Positions 34,243-41,221 of a DNA stretch of 64,000 nt are shown piece by piece. The stretch is taken from contig JBPOHE010000084.1 of NCBI GenBank assembly GCA_052035915.1, positions 10,946-74,945 on the forward strand. Direction: 5' to 3'. Source of the DNA: JBPOHE01 sp052035915 (GTDB lineage: Bacteria; Pseudomonadota; Gammaproteobacteria; Chromatiales; Chromatiaceae). The notes beneath the pieces were generated by a model. The model did no database searches. It was not told where the DNA came from and saw only the letters and a program-made list of their open reading frames with translations. The translations under genes were made by a program, and so were the position numbers. The first letter of the stretch is position 1, and each line of letters starts with the position of its first letter.

Positions 34243-36113
34243 CCCAAGCCTCCGGAATGATCCGCATCGGCGAGATGGATGGTGAACCGGCTACCCTCGT
34301 CGGGCACACTGGTTACCTCGATGCGGCCTTTATGGTTGTTGACTATGGCCTGGCAGATAGCGAGCCCGAGGCCGGTTCCCTGGGAGCCGTCCGCCCGGCG
34401 GCTGAAGAAGGGATCGAAGATGCGTTTCAGATCCTCCGCGGCGATGCCGATACCTGCATCCTCGAAGGCGAGCAGGATTTTCCCCGCCTGCCGCCTTCCC
34501 TGGACCCTGAGCGATCCGCCCCGCGGCATGGCGTGAAAGGCGTTCTGGGCGATATTCAAGGTGAGCATCCGCACATCCGTATCCGTGGCCAGCACCCTGA
34601 GTGGTGGCTCGGGGAGGTCGATTTCCAATTTAATCCGCCGCTGTTCCGCCTCCCAACGCAGCAGGCTCAGGGTGTCCTGCACCGCCAGGTTGACATCGAC
34701 GATCTCCGTCTCGCCGGCGGGAAGGGCACTGAGGCGCAGCAGCCGTTCGGTCACCGCCAGACATTGATCCACCTCGCGGTTGACCAGTTGCAGCAGTTCT
34801 CCCATCTCGGCGGGCGGCGTCGACCCTGGCGAACCGCTCAAGGCGTGCAGCGCCAGCCGCACCGACCCCAAGGGATTGTGGATCTCGTGGGCGACCCCGG
34901 CCGCCAGCTTGCCCAGCTCCGCCAGTTTGTGCTCGTGTGAGTATTTGATCTGGGCCTGGAGATCACGGATGGATTCCACCACCAGGGTTTCTTCCTGTCC
35001 GCCGCGATGTGTCCGCAGCGGTGCCGCATACACCTCCACCACCACTTGGGAGCCGTCTTGGCGCCGGTGTTGATCCAGGATCTTGATGGGCCGGTCCTGC
35101 TGACGGATGGCGACCAGCGGGCAACTCACCAGGGTGGGCGGGCAGGGGGTGGAGCGTCCGTGGCTGGAGTCATGACAGTGCCCGGGCAGCCTGTCATCGG
35201 CTGAGAGGCCGAGTTGTTCCCGATAGGCGCGATTGACCAGCAGCAGACGGTAGTCGGGGCCGATGATGCGCACCCCGTCCGGAATAGCGTCTACCAGGGC
35301 CTGAAGGAAGGTTTCTTTGTCGCTGAGTTCGCGGATCTTGTCCTGCAGGCTGGTGGCCATCTGGTCGAAGGTGCGGCCCAGGGCCGCGAGTTCGTCTGCA
35401 CCCTGGGAATGCAGCCGCACCTCCAGTTGCCCCGCCGCCAGCGCCCGACTGGCGGCGGCCAGATCGGCGACCGGCGTCAGGACATAGCGGCGGATGAACC
35501 ACCAGCCTCCCGCCAGATTGAGCAGCACGATCAGGGCACCGGAACCCATGAGCAGCATGGTGGTGGTCCGTGCCTTGGCGCGGAGCTGGGCGGCGTCATA
35601 GTCGACATAGAGAATGCCGTTGATAGGGCGCCGCTCCACCGGGCCGTGGCACTCGCCACAGGCCGCACGATTGCGCACCGGATGGATGCTGCGCATCAGC
35701 TCCCGCTCCTCGTCGCCGGTCACGAAGCTGGCGCTGGGTTGGTCGAGAGGGCTTTGGGCCGGTAGCGGCATCCGGCTGCCGAGCCTGGAGGCGAGGCTGG
35801 AGAAGCGAACCTCACCCTCGGGGTTGGTGATGCTGACGGCTCGGATCCCAGGTTGGTTGCCCAGACCGGCGACGATGAATTGGAGACCCTCGAGGTCCCG
35901 CTTGAGCATGGCGTTTTCCAGCGAGGTACGCAGCAGGCTGTTGACCTGGGACATCATGGTCGCGGTTTCCTGCTGCAATTCTTCTGAATAGAGATTGACG
36001 AACAGCACCAGGAAGACCAGGGAACTCGACACCAAGCCGGCGGCCGTGCCGGTCAGGAAGCGTCGGTTCAAGGTTCCGGTGAAGTGTGCGATCAAGGTCG
36101 GCATATCCAACAT
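34239..36113 (-). CDS. Sensor histidine kinase with c-type haem motif in the sensor domain
   Basis: 624 residues from ATG 36113; a TTG 18 codons earlier is less likely. Order: transmembrane helix (about 22-42), a periplasmic sensor region to about residue 185 containing CGECH (about 152-156), a second transmembrane helix, HAMP, PAS, and HisKA/HATPase. The phospho-His is in GVAHEIHNPLGS, and the ATP-binding boxes are QNAFHAM, DAGIGI and GTGLGLAI. The CxxCH motif predicts covalent haem c, so the kinase may sense redox state or a gas such as O2 or NO. The PAS domain has a cluster of five Cys within about 30 residues (HCHDSSHGRSTPCPPTLVSC), an odd feature that could bind metal. Confidence 0.9.
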   Translation of the reverse strand: MLDMPTLIAHFTGTLNRRFLTGTAAGLVSSSLVFLVLFVNLYSEELQQETATMMSQVNSLLRTSLENAMLKRDLEGLQFIVAGLGNQPGIRAVSITNPEGEVRFSSLASRLGSRMPLPAQSPLDQPSASFVTGDEERELMRSIHPVRNRAACGECHGPVERRPINGILYVDYDAAQLRAKARTTTMLLMGSGALIVLLNLAGGWWFIRRYVLTPVADLAAASRALAAGQLEVRLHSQGADELAALGRTFDQMATSLQDKIRELSDKETFLQALVDAIPDGVRIIGPDYRLLLVNRAYREQLGLSADDRLPGHCHDSSHGRSTPCPPTLVSCPLVAIRQQDRPIKILDQHRRQDGSQVVVEVYAAPLRTHRGGQEETLVVESIRDLQAQIKYSHEHKLAELGKLAAGVAHEIHNPLGSVRLALHALSGSPGSTPPAEMGELLQLVNREVDQCLAVTERLLRLSALPAGETEIVDVNLAVQDTLSLLRWEAEQRRIKLEIDLPEPPLRVLATDTDVRMLTLNIAQNAFHAMPRGGSLRVQGRRQAGKILLAFEDAGIGIAAEDLKRIFDPFFSRRADGSQGTGLGLAICQAIVNNHKGRIEVTSVPDEGSRFTIHLADADHSGGLG

Positions 36114-36260
36114 AGGCTGTTGTCCCAGCTTGAATTTTATCCGGAAGAGCCGGCTTGTATCTGACAATTTGACAGTTCTGGGCGAACGGGATGCCGGAAT
36201 GACGAGTTGGCTGAGGTAACCCGCTAATCAGATTGAATGCTGTTGTCTAACAGATCCCGA

Positions 36261-36310
36261 TCTTGATGTGTTCTTAATACCAGTGCGGTCGTTCTTGATC
36301 CTATCTTGAT
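36261..36310 (+). promoter_or_regulatory. Three TCTTGAT direct repeats upstream of kdp
   Basis: TCTTGAT occurs at 36261-36267, 36293-36299 and 36304-36310, spaced 32 and 11 bases apart, close to whole helical turns. They lie 55-104 bases before the first kdp ORF, where KdpE would be expected to bind. No well-spaced -35/-10 pair is apparent, though TATAGT at 36322-36327 could be a -10. A binding role is only a guess. Confidence 0.35.
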
Positions 36311-36364
36311 CGGATTCTCTCTATAGTTCAGATACTTGAATTCAATCGAACGAAGGTGACAATC

Positions 36365-36454
36365 ATGGATCTGCTCTATATCGGTGTGGCGGTGGGCATT
36401 TTTGCCCTGACGGCACTTCTGGTTCCGCTGTTCGAGAAGCTGAGGAGGCGCTGA
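36365..36454 (+). CDS. Small membrane protein preceding kdpF
   Basis: A 29-residue hydrophobic peptide with a single membrane helix ending in Leu-Arg-Arg-Arg. It has AAGGTGA just upstream of the ATG and overlaps the next small gene by one base (TGATG). Similar short membrane ORFs occur at the head of kdp operons in other proteobacteria. It may be a Kdp assembly or stability peptide like KdpF. Too short for an ordinary gene finder, but the ribosome site and tight junction support translation. Confidence 0.6.
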   Translation: MDLLYIGVAVGIFALTALLVPLFEKLRRR

Positions 36455-36546
36455 TGGACGGGCTCTATCTCCTGGCCCTGGTGATGGCGGTAGGCGTGTT
36501 CGTCTACCTGGTGGCGGTGCTGTTCTTCCCGGAGCGTTTCTCATGA
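36454..36546 (+). CDS. kdpF: Potassium-transporting ATPase subunit KdpF
   Basis: A 30-residue single-helix membrane peptide ending in the family tail Phe-Pro-Glu-Arg-Phe. KdpF stabilises the KdpFABC complex. It shares bases with the stop of the previous ORF and overlaps kdpA by four bases (ATGA). The length and the Pro-Glu-Arg-Phe ending match other KdpF peptides. Confidence 0.85.
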   Translation: MDGLYLLALVMAVGVFVYLVAVLFFPERFS

Positions 36547-38351
36547 CTGGCAACGGCTACTTCCAACTCGCCCTCTATGTGGTCGCCCTGATCGGGCTGG
36601 CTTGGCCCCTGGGCCTCTACATGGCCCGGATCTACCGGGATGACCCGCCCGCGTTCATCCGCTGGTTGAGGCCGCTGGAACGCGGGCTCTATCGCCTGTG
36701 CGGCGTGAAGCCCGACGACGACATGCCCTGGACCCGCTACGCCTTCGCCATGCTGGCCTTCAACCTGCTGGGTTTCCTGGTGGTCTACGCCTTGCAGCGT
36801 CTCCAGCTTTGGCTGCCTCTCAACCCCGAGGGACTGGCCAACACCACCGCCGACCTGGCCTTCAATACCGCCGTCAGCTTTGCCACCAACACCAACTGGC
36901 AGAGCTATGGCGGCGAGACCACCCTGTCCTACCTCACCCAGATGCTGGGCCTGAAGGTGCAGAATTTCGTCTCCGCCGCCTCCGGCATGGCCACCCTGGT
37001 GGCCCTGATGCGCGGCTTCACCCGCAAGGAGGCGGGCGGGGTGGGCAACTTCTGGGTCGACATGGTGCGCTCCACCCTCTACGTCCTGCTGCCCCTGTCG
37101 CTTGTCCTGTCCCTGGCCTTGGTCAGCCAGGGCGTGGTACAGACCTTCTCGCCCTACGCCAAGGCCGAGTTGGTCCAGGCCTATGAGTATGAAACGGCCA
37201 AAACCGGCCCCGACGGCCAGCCGATACAGGACGCCCAGGGCCAACCGGTGATGGAGAAGATCATAGCTACCGAACAGACCATCGCCGTCGGACCGGCGGC
37301 GAGCCAGATCGCCATCAAGCAGTTGGGCACCAACGGCGGCGGCTTTTTCAACGTCAACTCCGCCCATCCGCTGGAGAACCCCACGCCCCTGTCCAACTTC
37401 ATGGAACTCCTGTCTATCCTGATCATCCCGGCCGCCCTGTGCTTCACTTTCGGACGTTTCGTCGGCGACATGCGCCAAGGTGGAGCTATCCTCGCCGCCA
37501 TGACCCTGGTGTTCATCGCCCTGCTCTCCCTGTGCGTCTGGGCCGAGCAGACCGGTAACCCGCTGTTCGACCGGCTGGGATTGGCCACCCAAGCGTCCGA
37601 ACTACCGGCCGGCGGCAACATGGAAGGCAAGGAAGTGCGCTTTGGGGTGGTCAACTCCGCCCTCTGGGCCACCGCCACCACCGCTGCCTCCAACGGTTCG
37701 GTCAACGCCATGCATGATTCCTTCACCCCGCTGGGCGGCCTGGTGCCTATGTGGCTGATCCAGTTGGGCGAGGTGATCTACGGCGGCGTCGGCTCCGGCC
37801 TCTACGGCATGATCCTGTTCGCCCTCATCGGCGTCTTCATCGCCGGTCTGATGATCGGTCGCACCCCCGAGTACCTGGGCAAGAAAATCGAGGCCTTCGA
37901 GGTCAAGATGGCCGCCGTGGCTATCCTCATCCCGCCCCTGGTGGTGCTGGTGGGCGCGGCCCTGGCGGTGAGCCTGGACCTGGGCCGCGCGGGCATCCTC
38001 AACCCCGGCGCGCACGGCTTCTCGGAGATCCTGTACGCCTTCTCCTCGGCCGGCAACAACAACGGCAGCGCCTTCGGCGGCCTGTCCGCCAACACGCCCT
38101 TCTACAACAGCCTGCTTGGCCTCGCCATGCTGTTCGCCCGCTACTGGTTGGCGGTGCCGGTGCTGGCCATCGCCGGTTCCCTGGCGGCCAAGAAGATCGT
38201 GCCGGCCTCGAGCGGTACCCTGCCCACCCACACCCCGCTGTTCGTGCTGCTGCTGGTCGGCACCGTTTTGCTGGTCGGCGCCTTGACCTTCATCCCCGCC
38301 CTGGCGCTGGGCCCGGTGGTGGAGCATTTGCAGATGCTCGGCATCAAATAA
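36543..38351 (+). CDS. kdpA: K+-transporting ATPase subunit A (KdpA)
   Basis: A 602-residue channel-like subunit with about ten membrane segments. Selectivity-filter type loops are visible: NTAVSFATNTNWQSYGGE, QLGTNGGGFFNVNSAHPLENP, AHDSF-like NAMHDSFTPLGG, and SSAGNNNGSAFGG. KdpA binds and takes up K+ through the inner membrane at low external K+. A long 190-residue loop between helices is normal for this subunit. The operon order KdpF-A-B-C is standard. Confidence 0.97.
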   Translation: MTGNGYFQLALYVVALIGLAWPLGLYMARIYRDDPPAFIRWLRPLERGLYRLCGVKPDDDMPWTRYAFAMLAFNLLGFLVVYALQRLQLWLPLNPEGLANTTADLAFNTAVSFATNTNWQSYGGETTLSYLTQMLGLKVQNFVSAASGMATLVALMRGFTRKEAGGVGNFWVDMVRSTLYVLLPLSLVLSLALVSQGVVQTFSPYAKAELVQAYEYETAKTGPDGQPIQDAQGQPVMEKIIATEQTIAVGPAASQIAIKQLGTNGGGFFNVNSAHPLENPTPLSNFMELLSILIIPAALCFTFGRFVGDMRQGGAILAAMTLVFIALLSLCVWAEQTGNPLFDRLGLATQASELPAGGNMEGKEVRFGVVNSALWATATTAASNGSVNAMHDSFTPLGGLVPMWLIQLGEVIYGGVGSGLYGMILFALIGVFIAGLMIGRTPEYLGKKIEAFEVKMAAVAILIPPLVVLVGAALAVSLDLGRAGILNPGAHGFSEILYAFSSAGNNNGSAFGGLSANTPFYNSLLGLAMLFARYWLAVPVLAIAGSLAAKKIVPASSGTLPTHTPLFVLLLVGTVLLVGALTFIPALALGPVVEHLQMLGIK

Positions 38352-38360
38352 GGAATCCTC

Positions 38361-40424
38361 ATGCACAAGACACGTTCTCTCTACGATACAGACCTGATAA
38401 AGGCGGCGACCTGGGACGCGGTGAAGCGCCTGTCACCCCGCCACCAACTCAAAAATCCGGTGATGTTCGTGGTCTGGTTGGGTAGCCTGCTCACCACGGG
38501 CCTGTTCGTTCAGGCCGTGGCCGGGCAGGGCGAGGCTCCGTCCGGTTTCATCCTGGCTATCAGCCTCTGGCTCTGGTTCACCGTGCTCTTTGCCAACTTC
38601 GCCGAGGCCATGGCGGAAGGGCGCGGCAAGGCCCAGGCGGCGGCGCTCAAGGGGCTACGGAAAACCGTCTGGGCGAAGAAGCTTAACGAACCCCATCATG
38701 GCGCCAGCCTCTACCCGATTCCTTCCGAGGAACTCCGCCAGGGCCATGTGGTGCTGGTGGAGGCGGGAGACATCATTCCCGGTGACGGCGAGGTGATCGA
38801 GGGGGTGGCCTCGGTGGATGAATCGGCCATCACCGGCGAGTCCGCCCCGGTGATCCGCGAATCCGGCGGGGATTTCTCTTCCGTCACCGGCGGTACCCGG
38901 GTGCTGTCCGATTGGCTGGTGATCCGCATCACGGTCAACCCGGGCGAGACCTTTCTCGACAGGATGATTTCGATGGTGGAAGGCGCCAAGCGCCAAAAGA
39001 CCCCGAACGAGATCGCGCTCACCATTCTGCTGGTCGCGCTCACCCTGGTGTTCCTGCTCGCCACCGTTACCCTGCTGCCGTTCTCGCTGTTCTCGGTTGG
39101 CGCCGCTGGCTCTGGCGCCCCGGTGAGCGTGACGGTGCTCACGGCGCTGTTGGTCTGTCTGATCCCGACCACCATCGGCGGCCTGCTGTCCGCCATCGGG
39201 GTCGCCGGTATGGGGCGGATGATGGAAAAGAACGTTATCGCCACCTCGGGGCGGGCCGTGGAAGCGGCGGGGGATGTGGACGTGCTCTTGCTGGACAAGA
39301 CCGGCACCATCACCCTGGGCAATCGTCAGGCCACCGCCTTTCTCCCCACGGAGGGCATCGCGGAGCGCGAGCTGGCGACGGCGGCCATGCTGGCCTCGCT
39401 GGCCGACGAGACGCCCGAGGGGCGTTCCATCGTCGTCCTGGCCAAGGAAAAGCTGCACCAGCGCGGTCGGGATATCCACGCCGAGGGGGCCAGCTTCGTC
39501 CATTTCACCGCCCAGACCCGCATGAGTGGCATCGATTGGCAGGGTCGCGTCATCCGCAAGGGCGCGGCGGACGCGCTACGGACCTACGTTGAGGCGCAAG
39601 GTGGAGACTGGCCGAAGACCTTGCAGCTCTCCGTGGAGGAGGTGGCGCGTCGTGGTTCGACGCCCCTGGTGGTGGTCGAAGGCCAGCGGGCGCTGGGGGT
39701 GGTGGAGCTCAAGGACATCGTCAAGGGCGGTATCAAGGAACGTTTCGCCGAGCTGCGCCGCATGGGCATCAAGACTGTGATGATCACCGGCGACAATCGA
39801 TTGACCGCCGCCGCCATCGCCGCCGAGGCCGGGGTGGACGACTTCCTGGCGGAAGCCACCCCGGAAGCCAAACTGAAGCTGATCCGCCACTACCAGGCCG
39901 AGGGTCGGCTGGTGGCCATGACCGGCGACGGCACCAACGACGCCCCGGCCCTGGCCCAAGCGGATGTGGCGGTGGCCATGAACACCGGCACCCAGGCCGC
40001 CAAGGAGGCCGGCAATATGGTTGACCTGGACTCCAACCCCACCAAGCTGATCGAGGTGGTGGAGACCGGCAAGCAGATGCTGATGACGCGCGGATCGCTG
40101 ACTACCTTCTCCATTGCCAATGACGTCGCCAAGTACTTCGCCATCATCCCGGCGGCCTTCGCCACCACCTATCCGGCCCTGAACGCCCTCAACCTGATGC
40201 AGCTCGCCACCCCGGCCAGCGCCATCCTCTCGGCGGTGATCTTCAACGCCCTGATCATCGTCGCCCTCATCCCGCTGGCCCTGAAGGGCGTCAAGTACCG
40301 CCCGCTGGGGGCGGAAACCCTGCTCCAGCGCAACCTGCTGATCTACGGCGTTGGCGGTCTCATCGTGCCATTCATCGGCATCAAGGCCATCGATCTGGTG
40401 CTGGTTGGACTGAATCTGGCCTGA
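38361..40424 (+). CDS. kdpB: K+-transporting P-type ATPase subunit B (KdpB)
   Basis: A 687-residue P-type ATPase. The phosphorylation motif DKTGTIT starts at residue 312, the actuator motif ESAITGESAPV lies near 154-164, the nucleotide-binding domain has KGAADAL, and the hinge is TGDGTNDAPALAQADVAVAMNTG. It hydrolyses ATP to drive K+ through KdpA. Nine bases separate it from kdpA. Confidence 0.98.
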   Translation: MHKTRSLYDTDLIKAATWDAVKRLSPRHQLKNPVMFVVWLGSLLTTGLFVQAVAGQGEAPSGFILAISLWLWFTVLFANFAEAMAEGRGKAQAAALKGLRKTVWAKKLNEPHHGASLYPIPSEELRQGHVVLVEAGDIIPGDGEVIEGVASVDESAITGESAPVIRESGGDFSSVTGGTRVLSDWLVIRITVNPGETFLDRMISMVEGAKRQKTPNEIALTILLVALTLVFLLATVTLLPFSLFSVGAAGSGAPVSVTVLTALLVCLIPTTIGGLLSAIGVAGMGRMMEKNVIATSGRAVEAAGDVDVLLLDKTGTITLGNRQATAFLPTEGIAERELATAAMLASLADETPEGRSIVVLAKEKLHQRGRDIHAEGASFVHFTAQTRMSGIDWQGRVIRKGAADALRTYVEAQGGDWPKTLQLSVEEVARRGSTPLVVVEGQRALGVVELKDIVKGGIKERFAELRRMGIKTVMITGDNRLTAAAIAAEAGVDDFLAEATPEAKLKLIRHYQAEGRLVAMTGDGTNDAPALAQADVAVAMNTGTQAAKEAGNMVDLDSNPTKLIEVVETGKQMLMTRGSLTTFSIANDVAKYFAIIPAAFATTYPALNALNLMQLATPASAILSAVIFNALIIVALIPLALKGVKYRPLGAETLLQRNLLIYGVGGLIVPFIGIKAIDLVLVGLNLA

Positions 40425-40450
40425 TGGCGATGAACCGCCCCATTCAAACC

Positions 40451-40475
40451 GTCATTCCCGCTTGCGCGGGATGAC
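40451..40475. repeat. GTCAT...ATGAC palindromic repeat between kdpB and kdpC
   Basis: GTCATTCCCGC pairs with GCGGGATGAC across a short loop, with one unpaired T. This type of hairpin, with the CATTCCCGC arm, is a common dispersed repeat in beta- and gammaproteobacteria. Located inside the operon, 26 bases after kdpB, it may protect or weaken the downstream transcript. Confidence 0.55.
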
Positions 40476-40493
40476 GACCACGGAGAAACGAAC

Positions 40494-41078
40494 ATGCTCA
40501 ACGAACTCAAACCTGCTGCCCTGATGCTGATCCTGCTCACCGTCCTTACCGGCGTGGCCTATCCCCTGCTGGTCACCGGCATCGCCCAGGGCGTCTTCCC
40601 CCATCAAGCCAACGGCAGCCTGCGCGAACAGGCTGGAAAGGTGGTTGGTACGGCGCTTATCGGTCAATCTTTCACGGCGCCAGGATATTTTTGGGGTCGG
40701 CCCTCGGCGACCGCGCCCATGCCCTACAATGCCGCGGCTTCCAGCGGCAGCAACCTGGGGCCGCTCAATCCCACCCTGGAGGAAGGGGTCAGGCAGCGGA
40801 TGCAAGCCTTGCAGGAGGCGGACCCGGCGCAGAAGTCGCCCATCCCGGTGGATCTGGTGACCGCCTCGGCCAGTGGCCTCGATCCCCACATCAGCCCGGC
40901 GGCGGCGCTCTGGCAGGCGCCCCGGGTGGCGAAGTCGCGCGGCCTGAGTCAGGCTGAAGTCGAACGACTCATCGCAGAGCATACCCTGGGTAGACAGTTT
41001 GGCTTCCTGGGTGAGCCACGGGTCGAGGTGCTGGCGCTGAATCTGGCGCTGGATCGCCTTAAAACCAGTTCTCGATAG
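40494..41078 (+). CDS. kdpC: K+-transporting ATPase subunit C (KdpC)
   Basis: A 194-residue protein with one N-terminal membrane helix and a periplasmic domain. The family motifs GSALIGQSF-like (GTALIGQSFTAPGYFWGRPSA), YNAAASSGSNLGP, DLVTASASGLDPHISPAAA and VNVLALNLALD-like end are present. KdpC stabilises the KdpB/KdpA complex. Next is kdpD, after a 143-base gap full of hairpins. Confidence 0.96.
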   Translation: MLNELKPAALMLILLTVLTGVAYPLLVTGIAQGVFPHQANGSLREQAGKVVGTALIGQSFTAPGYFWGRPSATAPMPYNAAASSGSNLGPLNPTLEEGVRQRMQALQEADPAQKSPIPVDLVTASASGLDPHISPAAALWQAPRVAKSRGLSQAEVERLIAEHTLGRQFGFLGEPRVEVLALNLALDRLKTSSR

Positions 41079-41095
41079 ATATTGAAGTCTGGGAG

Positions 41096-41190
41096 GTCGG
41101 GCTGAACGAAGGGAAGCCCAACAAACCCCCCTTGATCCCCCCTTGTCAGGGGGGAGATAACTGTTGGGCACGGCTACGCTTTTGCCCAAC
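41096..41190. repeat. Cluster of three different hairpin repeats between kdpC and kdpD
   Basis: Three distinct inverted repeats are packed in about 95 bases. The first is GTCGGGCT with AAGCCCAAC (41097-41122). The second is CCCCCC TTGTCA GGGGGG (41137-41154). The third is GTTGGGCA with TGCCCAAC across a 12-base loop (41163-41190). All three resemble short dispersed repeats common in large proteobacterial genomes. The cluster may decouple kdpD expression from kdpFABC. Confidence 0.5.
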
Positions 41191-41221
41191 CCATGGCTTG
41201 ACCAACAGCGGGAGGTTGCCC

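Noticed and set aside
36295..36327. TTGATC / TATAGT as the kdp promoter
   Set aside because: The spacer is 21 bases, too long for a normal sigma-70 promoter.
36504..37592. 362-codon minus-strand frame over kdpA
   Set aside because: Antisense shadow of kdpA with Gly/His/Gln-rich low complexity.
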